From Rhynchonema sp. JSB1_4 (lineage: Eukaryota > Nematoda > Chromadorea > Monhysterida > Xyalidae): a stretch of DNA of 64,000 nt. Positions 50,009 through 62,197 of this stretch are shown one piece after another. Each line of letters starts with the position of its first letter. Positions within the stretch are counted from its first letter, which is position 1. Both the position numbers and the translations under genes were made by a program. The stretch spans positions 1-64,000 of the forward strand of contig JASAMV010007198.1 of the NCBI GenBank assembly GCA_030248065.1, in the 5' to 3' direction. The notes beneath the pieces were generated by a model. That model saw only the letters and a program-made list of their open reading frames with translations. It did no database searches and was not told the origin of the DNA.

Positions 50009-51962
50009 ATTGCGAATGTGACCACGTTGGCTGAAAACGTGTATTTTATGTACGTACATATATCGGATCAACTTTGATACTTGTGTAAACTTGAGCAGTG
50101 AGCTGGTGAAGCGACAGTTGTTACAACGATCAGGTCAATTGTTGCAACATCGTAGGGTGTCTCCGGTGTTCTATGGAATGTCTGCAAATTTGCGATGCAC
50201 AGAATGTGCTTAAGGCGACCTATAGTAGCAATCAACATTCTGATCAAATGAAACTAATCGTTCTCTTCTTGCAGCAACTTTTGCCTCAGCGCAACACGTG
50301 TCATCCAGCAAGTTACCTAACATGCGAAGACAGAGAAGCAAAAAGCTGAGTGCTTGCTATAATGCTTGTGCCCGCCGGCTATGCACCACACCCTCAAACA
50401 GAAAAAAGTTTTGCTGCGCGCACAAGTTACGTCAGTCTCACTGAGTGAGTAATGAGCGCGCGAGCGCCTTTTCCGTCTTGAATGATCGAAAATGTTGTTA
50501 CAATTGCGCCGGGTGCGTCAGGGTCCGATAAAATGAAATGCATACAAATACAATGTAGCCTGAGTGGTGGTACATATGTACATATGTATTATGTGTGCAT
50601 GGTGCATACACCCGTACGTATACAAAGCTTAATGTGCACCTCATGTTGGAATAGATTCATTTGTGCTCATTGCCATCTGTGTTACCTCATCCGTTCACTG
50701 AAGGCATTTGGTAAAAAAGACCGGAAACCAAATCTACGAGCCTGAGTAACGCTAAGCTCTGAAATGGTCGGTTGTCCAACCAAGCGCGCAGCTAAATTCA
50801 ATTCCGTGCTGATAAATCTATGCGCTCAATATAATTTTCTGGACAGAGCCAGTCAGTTATAGTCTTTCCGTATTATATTGGTCCAAACATCCACTCAACG
50901 TGCGATCCAGTTGCTCCTAGCTAAGGTCGAAAATATGCTCCCCCTTAAAAATACAAAAAAAAAAAAATAGCCTCACCCCCCGAAATCCCCGGCGCAAAAA
51001 AATTTTTTGGGCCTTTGGGGGGGGGGGGGGGGTTCCGGATTTTTCCCCTTCTTTTTTTTTTAGGAGAGGTCGTTATCTCCACCTCAGCTAAGAGTTTGCC
51101 TACACCTTACCCCCCTCCCTTTCCCAAAAAAAAAAAAAAATAGTTACTGGCTAACAAGCCACACACAAAGGCATTCGGCAACACTCAAGTGGTTCAATCA
51201 ATATACAGTGATCCAGAAAGGGTTTAGATCCAAATTACTGGGTCCAATTAACAAAAGTATCCGCTACAAACACATTCTAGCCCCAACAAACCTGACGTGC
51301 TCTGATGTGCATGTGGCACAAGTTGAGACTGTCACGGTAGCAAGTCTGTAAGCTGAACAAACAAAATAAACAAACAAGCCGGGCTTGTCTCTGATGAAGG
51401 GTAAACATATCCGATCCGCAACGCCACAAGCATTTTGATGCACCTGGTTTTTGACTTTGACTCCTCGAAAAAATCTCTCTGAGTTGTTCATGTGAGGGAG
51501 AGGGAGACTGGATCGTTAGGTTTGAAAAAAAACTGACCCGTTTGTTTTCCGGTGTGAGAGAATTGGGTAATGTGATATCTTGAAACCCCGGTTGGGTTTT
51601 GCATTATGAAAATGAAAAGCAAACATTGTGCTACTGTAAGTTTGTTTGCTTTACGTTAATCTTACATTATCAAAAAGTACAAATTTTTTATTCAACGTAA
51701 TCTTACGCATATCGCATGCGCATACAGCCACAAGCATCACGTCACGTGCAAGTTTCAACTAAAGTCCTGCTGTGCCTGTATTTAGACTGTACACATATCA
51801 ATACCTCCTGTCTTTGTTTCTGAACAATTTCGTATTCTAAAAAGACGGTATTTGTTCGGGAACGAAAATGAATGCACTGCATGTGGCATAAATGTTCAAA
51901 CATTTGGTAACAAAGTGCGCCAAGCACCACAAAACATCGATAAAACTTTCCCACAATGACGT
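50009..51962. other. intergenic, nothing coding recognised
   Basis: No gene recognised. 50940-51140 has an inverted-repeat-like low-complexity block: A-runs, C-runs and an 18-base G-run, with GTCGAAAATATGCTCC at the left and TTAGGAGAGGTCG at the right, probably a decayed foldback element. 50570-50630 has ACATATGTACATATGT alternating sequence. Confidence 0.4.
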
Positions 51963-53940
51963 CTACTTTCTTTCAAAAAAGGGTGGCAATTCAAAGCCTT
52001 CATTATCCGGCACGGGGGGCAGTAACTCAGGTGGAGGCAGACCCAGCGATTCTCTCACAAACGCCTGCAGAGCGTCGTCTTCTTCTTTGAACAGATTCTT
52101 CAGTTCTTTCTCTTCGTATTCTCTGAAGAGTGCATCCGTCGGTGACAACTGATGTCCGTAGGTGACCCCGACTGAAGAGGGTCGATTCACGAAGCCTCCT
52201 GATAATGGGAAACGCATCGACGCACCACCCGCGCTGACTGGGATTGGGAAGTCGAAACCACCTGGAAACGTTTTGGGGGATTTTATGCTGGAACTTATAA
52301 AATCGGACGTGACTTGCTAGTTTCAAAAACATGCACGAGTGGCAGCGAAGTTGGTGACAAATTTCGACCTGGGTGAAAATTATTTTGCTACCCGGAAAGT
52401 GATTCTGTGCTGTCATCTGTTTGTCTTGAAAATGAAGTCATCGATGACCAAGGCAAGTCCGATTGTGTTCGGCTCATATTACAAAGTTTTGCGCAAACCC
52501 AAACTGCCAAGTTACTAAAATTTCGAGGAAACCATGCAGCCTTGAAAGGCAAGTTAGTTCTTGTTCGCATGCCCATCGTTGACATCGTGAGGGACTAATT
52601 CCCAACAGAAGCTAACCACAACCAGTGACAAGCCAAGATACAGCAAAAGCGCACCTTCAAAAAACGGTCGCAAATGTGGATTGACTTCGACCCCAACACC
52701 AACTGTGTGCACAAACGGATTGCAAAGTGGCGGCTTGCAGTGGAGGGGCTCAAAGTTAGGTGGCAGTTTCAGCACCGGCACTGTTGGCAGAGTTTCTGAA
52801 ATTCATGAAACAACATATTTTATGAATTTATAAAATGTGCCAGCTTTCCCTAAAAGACTAATGACCTCTCTGTTTGCTGAACGAGCGATCTTTGTACAGT
52901 TGCGCAACGAGTGCCGGATTGATACCGTGTCTGTTGGTGGGACTCGCCAGAAATCCGTAGTTCACCAGAACCGGCGTGTTGCCTGAAAGTTTTGAAGGAA
53001 CTTCTTGATGAACCATCGAAAACTTCCAACTGCTTCCTAAATGCGCCCAGGAGACTGCTTGGCCCAGACATTTGCGACACTAAACAATGCCTGAAAAAAC
53101 CAGGTGCAGTATTTCTCAACATCAACTATACTTCTCCCCATTACCGAGCTTTCTCATCGATGGAAGGCTGGGTCGTGGGAAATTTTGATGTCGCCCGTCC
53201 GCTGTCTGCTAATCCAAAACTACTCAAGTCAAACCACGCTGCTAAAACTTATTAGCTTACTGCTTACCAGATCAGACGGGGACACGCACGGGCATGTGCG
53301 GCTTTGCACATTTGGCCATGTAGCCGGCAATAACAAACTTCGTATACCTGACACCAAGTTATATTTGACGTCAACGAGTCCCCAGTCTGGCACAGGCACG
53401 TCCACAAATCCGTCGACGACAACGTCATCTCCTGCAATTATTGACTTCCAGTTCCAGACCGTTTCCTTGATTTTCAGGGCAACATTACTGCATTACGCTG
53501 CCCTGGTGCACCGCTAGGTTGTGAAATAAGAAAACAGGACGAAACGAGCAAAGTTCACTGTTGTTCATTATATTGATACAGCATAGGAGCCACACCGATC
53601 AACCTTTGTTGTTATACACATCGACAAATAGTGCGTGAGTTTCACGTTTCGCCTTGATACCGAACAGAGAGAAACGAAAAAAATCTCCGAAATTTACCCG
53701 GTTCGATGATCAGTCCATTGGCGTGTCTACTGACAAACGGAAATAATGTTTCATGGCGCTGGTAGTTCTCGCCATATCGATGGGCCGCCTGTTGGTAGCG
53801 GGTCGGGGGAAGACGAGGCTTGAGGAAGTCCAAGAAGGGCAGACTGGCTATCGGGTGACCCTCGTTGTTGGGGGACACCTGAGGACGTGCCCCTCCTCTT
53901 GACTGTCGTTTCACACGACGATTGAAAGGTTTGGCACACA
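51963..53940 (-). CDS. secreted or propeptide-like protein, unknown function
   Basis: Minus-strand exons include 53940-53698, 53431-53348, about 52983-52862, about 52793-52613 and 52260-51963 (stop). The first shown exon has a dibasic stretch (NRRVKRQSRGG) like a proprotein cleavage site; later exons read VVVDGFVDVPVPDWGL, GNTPVLVNYGFLASPTN, NPHLRPFF, and a C-terminal acidic/coiled region (FREYEEKELKNLFKEEDDAL) ending in a proline-rich tail. The start codon and signal peptide lie upstream and were not found. I do not recognise the family; phases at some junctions were not verified. Confidence 0.5.
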
Positions 53941-53941
53941 C

Positions 53942-54855
53942 TGAAACATTAGTTTTGCTCTAAAACTGGGAAACAGTTCGTAATCTAATGGGAAGGTGGC
54001 TAAGTCCACCAAAATTTATATTTTCTCAAAATCAACTTGCCCACCAGATGAACAAACCAACCAAGTTCAACGATCACAATCAACTGGAGACAAGAAGTCA
54101 AAAGAACACGCATATTTCGATTTTTTCAGCAAAGAAATTACACGAATACACTATGATAACTTAGTTTTAGTGTCTGAGATTTTATAAAACGTGTGCAGTA
54201 ATATCTTGGGGAATCGAAACGAAAGCAAAAAAAAAAAAAAAAAAACCCACAAAAACCACCCAACAAACCGAAAAAAAAAAAAAAAAAAATTGACTTGTTT
54301 ATATCCATGTGAAATATAGTCGGGTATGTGCATTATCAGGTCAAGTCTAATTTTCAGTCAGTTTCTAGTTGCGGTTTTTGATATAAAACAAAACTCTTTT
54401 CTTTTTTATCTGTTTGGTGCAGATTAGGGCTGTGTTACACAACGCACTTGCACATGACAAAAAAGACGTCATATACATTATGTTCATAAATATGTGCGCG
54501 TTCATGGTATTGGCCAAGGTATACCATCTAACCTGTAGGGTTAGATTTCTACGGATAACATACGACTATTTTTCTTGACTTGCGATACTGAAATTTAGAT
54601 CGGGGCTGCTTGGAATTAAGATTACGAATAAACAATCGCTCCAAAACACACAACGAGTCCCAACTAAAATATCAATAACTCGCAAAACGAGAGCTCTACA
54701 CCTCTACGTACGCAAGTACGTACACTATGATGTAACCAGCGGGAACATAATGGAATCCGACACCGAAACTTGACACACAGTCACTCACACGAGCTTGACG
54801 ACAGTTTCAGTTTCTAAAGACCAACACCATTGGACAAAGAGATTTTCCAGAAAAA
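53942..54855. other. intergenic, poly-A runs
   Basis: Contains two long A-runs near 54226-54245 and 54270-54290. Presumably holds promoters of the divergent flanking genes. No motif recognised. Confidence 0.4.
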
Positions 54856-57292
54856 ATGTGTGTAACAAAAGCTGCATGTTACGATCGCCCTGTTTCACTA
54901 CCTTGGCTTGTCGCAATAGTTTCGTTATTCATTTGGATCAAATTGGAATTCGAACATCAGTTTTTCACACCTTCATCGTGTTTTGATGACTTGGTGGACG
55001 AACCCAGACCGACGAGACCAAAAAGTGTGAATATGTTGACAAACGGACCGACAAACTACAGCGTGAAGATGGGCAGAAACGATACCACTTTCGATTTCAA
55101 GGTGAATGTTGACGACGTTTTGTGCACTTGTGATCCACGTAAATTGAAGAGCTTGAGAAAATAGGTTTAGTCCAGTCCCACTCACGCCATCGGAGATTTA
55201 GCAATGACGCGCACATACAGTAGGTCACAGATCATTTCAGGCTCTTGTGCACCCAAACCCCAGACTGGTATGCAGCGCAAAGATGCAAATATTGGTCTTT
55301 ATCATGAGCAAAGATTCCAACTCCGACCTACGAAAAGCAGTCAGACAGACTTGGGCTAATGAGAATCTACGAAAGTCGCTCAACATCGGAATCGTATTTG
55401 TAATCGGCACACGGAGAGGTGGACGACGAAGGTCCGAGGTAAAAACAGCGATAAATAAGTCCAATAAAAGTTCTTGACAGCATGGATTTGTCAGGTGTGT
55501 CAGATCATTGCTGTTTAAAAGTATTTATTCATTTTTGCTTGGGAGATTTCAGCGTATAGGCCGCAAAGTCGAACGTCTGGCCGGTCTGCAGGTTCAGTTG
55601 CGCCTGTAAGTCCATGTAGTTGACGCGTTCGGCGATTTCGGCGCAACACAATAAGCAGAATTCATGTAAAAAAGCCGACGTGTTTTGTAAAGCTGACCGT
55701 ATTCATTCTTGGTTTGCACGTTGTTTGACCCCCTTGGTCTCGAGTGCAGGCGTATCCGTATGGACAGCAGTGCATACCATCATCACAACAATCCTGCATG
55801 TTTTTGGTCAATATTACTGTGTCATCTCGTCATCGTACCGTGACTTTAGATCCTGGCCGTTACATAAAGCTCAGTTTTGCAAAAAAAACGAATAAAAAGA
55901 CCTAACCGCATTGGGCACACCGCAGCAGCCGACAGTTGAGCCATGTTCACAGCAGGTCTGACCGACTTCGCACCATTTGCACGGCTTGACCGGGTCTGGG
56001 TCTCGCGTTGTTTGTGCATTGGCCGAATGGGCCACAAGCACCACAGCTGGAAGCGTATTCAGTTGACATGTTTGGACAATTCTCAATGAGGTTTCCTGAA
56101 CAATGACAACTTTCAGACGAACCTAACAGAACGCCCAGCACTGCCAGACTTTTGATGATCATTTTGGGTCGCCAATCAACCAATCGAAACAGACCACCAA
56201 GCGCACTATGACTGACTGAATGATGTTCTGTGTTAAGAAAGCCTTATCAATCAAGTGCGAAATTTAACAATAATAAGACGTCATCAACAGGTGCAGAGTT
56301 TTCTCACACTGTGTGTTGCTCGGCCACAGCGTATACAGAAGCCTTTAACTTTTGACAAACTTATACATGTAAAAAATACTGCCGTTATGATAACAAACAA
56401 TCCATCCCTCATTTGTAGCTTCTCGCTGAGCACATTACTAATCGTGACATTTTGATGATAAATGTCGAAGAAGGCTACTATTCGTTGCAAGAAAAAGTGG
56501 CAGCAAGTCTTGTGTGGGTTCACGCCAACTGCCAGCAAAATGTGGCCATTTTGAAAACGGATGACAATGTGTAAATAAATGTTATCTGCATTATGTGCTT
56601 TGCAGTTAGAAGGATGTTCAAACAGAGATAGACGAGAATTCTTAGATATTTCAGGCTAATTTCGCTTGAACGTGCTGCTGAATTGGTGGACATTTACGGC
56701 GCAACAAAGGACAACAACCCAGTCATCATTGGGACGTGTTTCAGGGGTGCTCGCGTGAACAGACATGGACCGTGGTGCATTTCACACAAATTAGACCTTG
56801 AGCTGTTTTACATAAAGCTTGGATACTTTGACAAAAACTAAATTCAGGGGAATTCCAACCGACGTTTTCGCCGATTGGGTGTACCCCAAGTATTGCGCCG
56901 GTCCGGGCTACATCATATCGGGTGCCGGAGTTCGGTCTCTAATAAACGCAATGCACCTGGTTGATCCGATTGTGATTGAAGATATCTGGGCCACCGGTAT
57001 TTTGGCGGAACAAGCAAATGTTTTGAGAATCTCGGTGGACATTCGGCAAATGACCAAAGGGTGCGATTCATCAGTTTTGGTGCGCAACGAAGAACAACAA
57101 AAGCTCTGATTAAGTGAAAATGTGCTTTTCCTCAGTTACCGAACAACGCCAGACTCGCGTAACGTCTGCTCGCAGCTGTTTTATCATCAACCGCTGGGCA
57201 CTCCGGTCAATGGTCAAGTGATGTGGTCACTTTGGGACAAATATCTTGCTGCAAAACGCATTTCTGAGGATAGATTGACATGGAAGACGTGA
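54856..57292 (+). CDS. beta-1,3-galactosyltransferase-like enzyme (GT31)
   Basis: Six exons: 54856-55116, 55241-55438, 56419-56570, 56655-56771, 56848-57060 and 57136-57292; 365 residues. A type II Golgi protein: short cytoplasmic tail, signal anchor (LPWLVAIVSLFIWIKLEF), stem, then the GT31 catalytic domain with HPNPRLVC, FIMSKDSNSDLRKAVRQTW, EHITNRDILMINVEEGYYSL, the metal-binding KTDDNV (the DxD-equivalent motif), YPKYCAGPGYIISGAGV, and IEDIWATGILAE. The family transfers galactose or N-acetylgalactosamine to glycoprotein or glycolipid sugars; acceptor unknown. The KTDDN replaces the commoner DDD. Exon 1's donor (55117) was chosen for phase. Intron 2 (55439-56418) contains a granulin gene on the other strand. 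Confidence 0.88.
55662..56162 (-). CDS. single-domain granulin, secreted
   Basis: Minus strand, exons 56162-56108, 56046-55907 and 55793-55662; 108 residues, all in phase. Signal peptide (MIIKSLAVLGVLLGSSES), then one granulin domain: CKWCEVGQTCCEHGSTVGCC, then NADCCDDGMHCCPYGYAC and a final cysteine in QTTCK. The CC pairs and spacing are those of the granulin stack of beta-hairpins. Progranulins usually have several such modules (three in C. elegans); here only one is present. Granulins act as growth factors and lysosomal regulators. The gene lies wholly within intron 2 of the galactosyltransferase on the opposite strand. Confidence 0.85.
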
Positions 57293-58600
57293 TTTCAAGT
57301 GATAGAATTTTGTTGCCCAAGACCAAGTTTCAATTATTTCTGGGAAGATCACAAGAATAGTGCGTTGGTGGTGGTATGGTTTCATATTTTTTTCCAACAC
57401 CCTATCATGTCAAGTAAAACTTGTTTTACTCTCCAGGACGGGTTTCATCCCCTAAAGACGTGTTCTTGGTATTTACCAATGTTATTCATATTCAGTCTTC
57501 CCCAGTTACCCAATCAGGGCCGTACACAAGGGGGGCGCACGGGTCGCACCGGGCCCCCAAACGTTGAAAATGTGAAAATTTGGGAAATTGCTTTTTGTAT
57601 GAAAAGTGTGCCCCCAGTCCCAACTCAAGCTGTGTACATCACTGTGCCCGACTTTTAGCATGCTGTAGAAGGCATGTCAGGCATCCTGGGATTTGACATT
57701 TGGGTTGGCGGATAACGAATCTATCTTCAAATTAAAATTTATAATCAGTCTTTCCGTCAGACCCTCTGCAGGGACGGCTGATTGAATGGCAGGTAACCAG
57801 TCCATCCATCAACCAAGCAGTCTGGTATTCCACCGTCAAAAGTCCTAAAGTGTCCAAAAATGCGTCTGGTCTGATCCCAATTGGATGCAGACTCCCACCC
57901 TGGTCCGGACTCCGCACCACCCCATTTTGAGCCTTTGCTCAGGCTTATTTTTCATTCCGGCTTAGGGTTGCGCTTGGGCTTAGGCTCCAGCCTGATTGAA
58001 ATGAAACATCACAGACACTACAAGAGATTATTGCTGACGTGAAACATCCGTGCCGAACTGTTATTTGTTGCTGCAGCATCCAATTGGGACCAGCAGACCG
58101 TGACCGTCGCATGTTGGGAAAAGCTAGTCCAGTTGCCTTGACAGAAAGAAAACGCGAATTTTCGATTTCGCGATAGAAGGCACGGGTTGGCTCAAGGTTT
58201 GGCCTAAGCCTAAGCCTAAGCCCTAATAGTAAGCCTAAGCCTGAGAAAAGGGGAAGTCAAATTTGAAACTGTACTATTTTTTCCCAAAATGCGTGACCGT
58301 CCCAAGCGTTGGAATCTCGTTGCAGACTGGGAGCAGTTTAATTCAAATTTTTGTACGAGCGACTAATTATACGGAAATCCACCCGACCGACCATGCGTCC
58401 ACGAAAGATACAGCTGTTTTTCGCCGTGGCTGTGTGTTTTATTTGATTCAGGCTGGTGCCTAAGCCTAAGCCTAAGCCTAACCGCAAGCCTAAGCCTAAG
58501 CCTAAGCCTGAAATAGAAGCCTAAACCTTAAGTATGGGACTATGCTTAAGCACACACAAAACGGGTGGATTTCCGTAAAATTAGTCAATCTTATTTTTGT
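57293..58600. repeat. telomere-like (GCCTAA)n tracts, otherwise no gene
   Basis: 58200-58245 and 58455-58520 hold GCCTAAGCCTAAGCC runs, with a reverse-oriented remnant (GGCTTAGG, GGGCTTAGGC) at 57960-57985. The remaining sequence shows no coding stretch I recognise. Confidence 0.7.
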
Positions 58601-58603
58601 TAG

Positions 58604-59456
58604 TATTGTCGGAAATAGAACAGAGGTGGGAATCGGGCCGGGTTACCTCGGCCCGGCCCGGCCCGACGAGGTCCGGGGGTCGGCCCGGCCCGGCCCGGCC
58701 CGACAGTTCGGGCCGGGAAGTCCGGCCCGGCCCGGCCCGACTTGGAAAAAAGTCGGCCCGGCCCGGCCCGGCCCGACCCGATTTTTTCGGCCCGACTTTT
58801 TCTGATGATATTTTGAAGCAATTTTTTGGTGCAAAAATTACTCTTTTTTGCTTTAAAAATACCTGATAATCATGGAGGTCGGTACTAATTTGCAGAATCG
58901 CGAGAAATTTTGGCAAATTTAGCCTAAAAAATCACGGTTTTTTAATTGAAATTCGATGATGTCGGGCCTTTTCGGGCCGGCCAGCCGGGCCCGGCCCGAC
59001 CGTTCGGGCCGGAAACCCGACCGTTCGGGCCGGCCCGATTCCCACCTCTGAAATAGAACCCCCCATTAATTGACCCCCCTAAATGGCTCGAAATCAAAAA
59101 TAGAACCCCCCATTAATTGACCCCCCTTTAATAGAACCCCACCGCAACCTTCACCGTACCACAGATTAGTGGTATGGTAGGGCTGTGTTGTTGTGTCAAA
59201 CGTTGTTTAAGCTTGCGGCTTGCGTACACAACAGAACACAGCTTTTTAAGCATAATTGCCGCTGTTGAAGTTAGAAAATACCGAAAACAAGCCATTTTTA
59301 TGGGCATTATTAACAATGATTTTTTTTCGTCGGGGGCCAAATGAAAAATATAACCCCCCCAATAATTGACCCCCATAAATTGAACCCCCCCCCAAAATGA
59401 CCCCAGTGAAAAAATGGACCCCCCGGGTTCTATTTCCGATTCCGACAATACGGTAC
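58604..59456. mobile_element. GTCGGAAATAGAACC element (family B'), interrupted by L
   Basis: Left TATTGTCGGAAATAGAA, right TTCTATTTCCGA...CAATACGGTA; CCCCCATTAATTGACCCC blocks inside. It is the relative of 62198-63014. The left-most TACCG appears lost. Confidence 0.7.
58621..59050. mobile_element. hAT-like MITE, family L variant (CAGAGGTGGGAATCGGGCC)
   Basis: CAGAGGTGGGAATCGGGCC to GGCCCGATTCCCACCTCTG, 430 bp, exact 8-bp duplication AAATAGAA (58613-58620, 59051-59058). GGCCCGGCCC repeats at both ends. Confidence 0.93.
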
Positions 59457-59632
59457 TTTATTTATATTTAACGTAAACGATTGATTGGCCACAGCAACGG
59501 GAGATAGAATTCATATAAACAGAATCCAACTCTGGATTTTTCTTTCGTTCAACTTTTGGCTCAGGCTTGGGCTTACCGTAAAAACCTAAATACAGCCCAC
59601 CCGGAATAGAGCCCCCAGGGTAGTACTTGGGG

Positions 59633-60059
59633 GCAGTGTAGTGGCTGGGGGGGGGATTCCCCCCCCTAAGGAGTAGGTACCTTGCAACCACCCCTTGGGG
59701 GGGGGATGGGGGGGGAAGGGTAGGTACCTTGCAACCACCCCGGAGGGTACCTTGCAACCATCAATTTATGGTTTTTATAGGTAAAAATGGGTGTTTTTCG
59801 ACCCCAAAACCCCAAAAATCGCGCGCTCCGCGCGCAAACCTCCATATAATAGGTATTTGAGGCAAATTTTCGGCCAAAATGCAAAAAAGTACCATTTTTT
59901 CGGCCAAATTTGCAGTATAATGCATGCAAAAAACACCCTTTTTTCGGACCTCAGGGGTACCTTGCAACCTCCCGGAGGCTGGGTAGGGGGGTACCTTGCA
60001 ACCATCTGGGTCCATCCCCCCCAAGGGTACCTTGCAACCATTTGCCTGCCACTACACTG
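59633..60059. mobile_element. hAT-like MITE, family J, nested in E
   Basis: CAGTGTAGTGGCTGGGG to TGCCACTACACTG, exact 8-bp duplication CTTGGGGG (59625-59632, 60060-60067). GGTACCTTGCAACC repeats and a GCGCGCTCCGCGCGC palindrome. Confidence 0.93.
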
Positions 60060-60341
60060 CTTGGGGGGGAGGTGGGGGGGTTCCCCCCAAATTCATCTAT
60101 CTATCGTCAACACTTTTTGATTTCATCTATCTATCGTCAGCACTTATGGGCAAATCTATCTATCGTCAACAAATTCTGGGAACAATCTATCTATCGTCAA
60201 CACGTTTCGACCCCAAAATGGGTATTTTTGCCTCAAAATGGCTCAAAATCGGTATTTTTTGTCCCAAATAGGCAAAAAATCGCATTTAGTACATCTTAGT
60301 ACATTTTCATTAATATTTACACATTATTACCTACTTAGTAC

Positions 60342-60764
60342 CAGTGGTGTCGTTGAGAAATCGAAATTTTCCCATACCCAGCCCAATTTTCGGGAAATTT
60401 CCCATACATACCCCCAAAAATCAAAAATTTCCCATACCAGGGGGGGGGTTTTCCAAAAACTCAAAAATTTCCCATACCCGAGGGTGGGGGTTTTGAAAAA
60501 ATGACCCCAAAAATCTTCTAAAAGTGCCAAAATTGGTCTAAAAAGTGCTTAAAACAGAGTTTTCTTGCGGTAGTAAGCGATTTTTGACATTTTTGGACGA
60601 AAAATGGCCAATTTTGGTACTTCTCGGGGTCAAAAAGTCATTTCTTAGGGGTGCTTGTTCCAAAAGTGAAAAATTTCCCATACCCCATACCCCCGGCCGA
60701 TTTCCCATACCCCATACCAGGGGGGTAACCCCCCCAACCCCCCCCCCCCCCAACGACACCACTG
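60342..60764. mobile_element. hAT-like MITE, family I, nested in E
   Basis: CAGTGGTGTCGTTGAG to CCAACGACACCACTG, exact 8-bp duplication CTTAGTAC (60334-60341, 60765-60772). TTTCCCATACCC repeats near both ends. Confidence 0.94.
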
Positions 60765-61130
60765 CTTAGTACACTATACTATGCCTTGATTTTTGGCGAC
60801 CCCCCACCATCTATCTATCGTCAACAAGTTTGGGTCGACCCCCCCCCCCAGATTTCGGACTTGGATCATCTATCTATCGTCAACACATTTCGGGTCCCAA
60901 TCCATCTATCGTCAACACCCTGACCAAGTACTACACTGCCCCCCCCCGTAATACAGCCCCCCAAAAAGGGGTCAGTGAATTAATAGAGCCCCCCCTAAGT
61001 AACATCTCCTATACAGTAGTGTATTAACGCTTGATAGTGGTGTTCAGGTACATTTATGCACGTTTCTTGTTCGTTCAGAGCACATACCTAATACGCCTCT
61101 TATTGACCAATAGACACGAATAAATGCGAT

Positions 61131-61518
61131 CAGTGTAGTTCCTGGGGGGGAGGGGGGGTCCCCCCCTCGGGTACACTATCTCCCCCTCAGGTGGTACACT
61201 ATCCCCCTATCTCCCCCTCCGGGTACACTATCTCCCCCAATTTTTGCCTAAAATAGGCATTTTTAGTCCTAAAATGGGCATTTTTATACCAAAAATGTGT
61301 GATTTTTAGGTCAATGTTCTCAAAAGTCGCCAAAATGCCCTTTTTATGAAGAATTTTTTCCAAAAAGGGGCAAAAATAGGTCAAATTTTCTACCTCAAAA
61401 AGTGACTTTTTCCCGAATTTGGGTCTTCCCCCCTTCCCCCCCTCGGGGGTACACTATCTCCCCCTCCGAAAAAAACGGAGGGTCCACTATCTCCCCCTCC
61501 GGACCAGGAACTACACTG
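61131..61518. mobile_element. hAT-like MITE, family C, intact reference copy
   Basis: CAGTGTAGTTCCTGG to CCAGGAACTACACTG, 388 bp, exact 8-bp duplication AATGCGAT (61123-61130, 61519-61526). TACACTATCTCCCCC units at both ends. Confidence 0.95.
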
Positions 61519-61769
61519 AATGCGATTACAAGCAAAAAAAACATCATTTCAAACCGCTTTTTAGGGGTTATTGGGGGATTTCTGGGAACAATTTTTCAGG
61601 TTCGGGTCAGTGAATTAATACAGGCCCCCCGTAATAGTGCCCCCCAAAATGGGGTCAGTGAGTTAATAGAGCCCCCCCTTCTATTTAGGTTTTTACGGTA
61701 GGCCCCACCCAGCCAGGACGGCCTGTGCACATTTCTCATGTCCTCCACTCCTAATTTAAAGCCTGAAAC

Positions 61770-62173
61770 CAGAGGTCGCAACCGCGATTTTGAGCTTTTG
61801 GCTCGGGCCGGGCCGGAGATTTGGAGGGTCAGGCCGGGCCGGGCACCCCGGCCCGAAGCTTCTGAAGTGACTTATTTTACTGAAAAAGTGGGGATTTTTT
61901 TGTCAAAAAATACTAAAATTTCTGACGGATCCGGCAAGTAAGTGATCAGTATTGTCTATCTAACGACTTTTCAAGGAAAACAATGCATTTTTAACCAAAA
62001 AAATTGGTTAAAAAAATCGCAAAAATTATGACAAAAATTGGGTTAAAATTTGAGCCAAAAATTCGGGCCGGGCCGGGCACCCCGTCCCGAGCCGAGAGGT
62101 CGAGCCGGGCCGGACAGATTTGGGGGCTCGGGCCGGGCCGGGACGGCCAAACCCGGCCCGATTGCGACCTCTG
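61770..62173. mobile_element. hAT-like MITE, family L, intact reference copy
   Basis: CAGAGGTCGCAACCG to GATTGCGACCTCTG, 404 bp, exact 8-bp duplication CCTGAAAC (61762-61769, 62174-62181). Confidence 0.93.
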
Positions 62174-62197
62174 CCTGAAACGAGACCTAACACAATT

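Larger units (their letters stand above)
59615..60938. mobile_element. hAT-like MITE, family E, inverted, with J and I nested
   Basis: CAGGGTAGTACTTGGGGG at the left, CCAAGTACTACACTG at the right; ATCTATCTATCGTCAACA arrays on both sides. Flanking duplication is obscured by C-runs. Confidence 0.85.
59576..61698. mobile_element. TACCGTA element (family B) with four nested MITEs
   Basis: CCGTAAAAACCTAAATAC at the left, TATTTAGGTTTTTACGG at the right, TA on both sides (59574-59575, 61699-61700). The outer element is split by family E (59615-60938, itself holding families J and I) and by family C (61131-61518). The remaining core (60995-61130, 61527-61600) is the inverted relative of 4980-5215. 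Confidence 0.8.

Noticed and set aside
55553..55650. Possible extra galactosyltransferase exon after the acceptor at about 55552
   Set aside because: Exon 55241-55438 joins exon 56419-56570 in phase with full domain continuity; the extra stretch adds nothing matching GT31.
58640..58780. GC-rich open frames with Pro/Ala/Arg/Gly repeats
   Set aside because: They are open in several frames only because the GGGCCGGGCC repeat lacks stops; they lie wholly inside a family L MITE.
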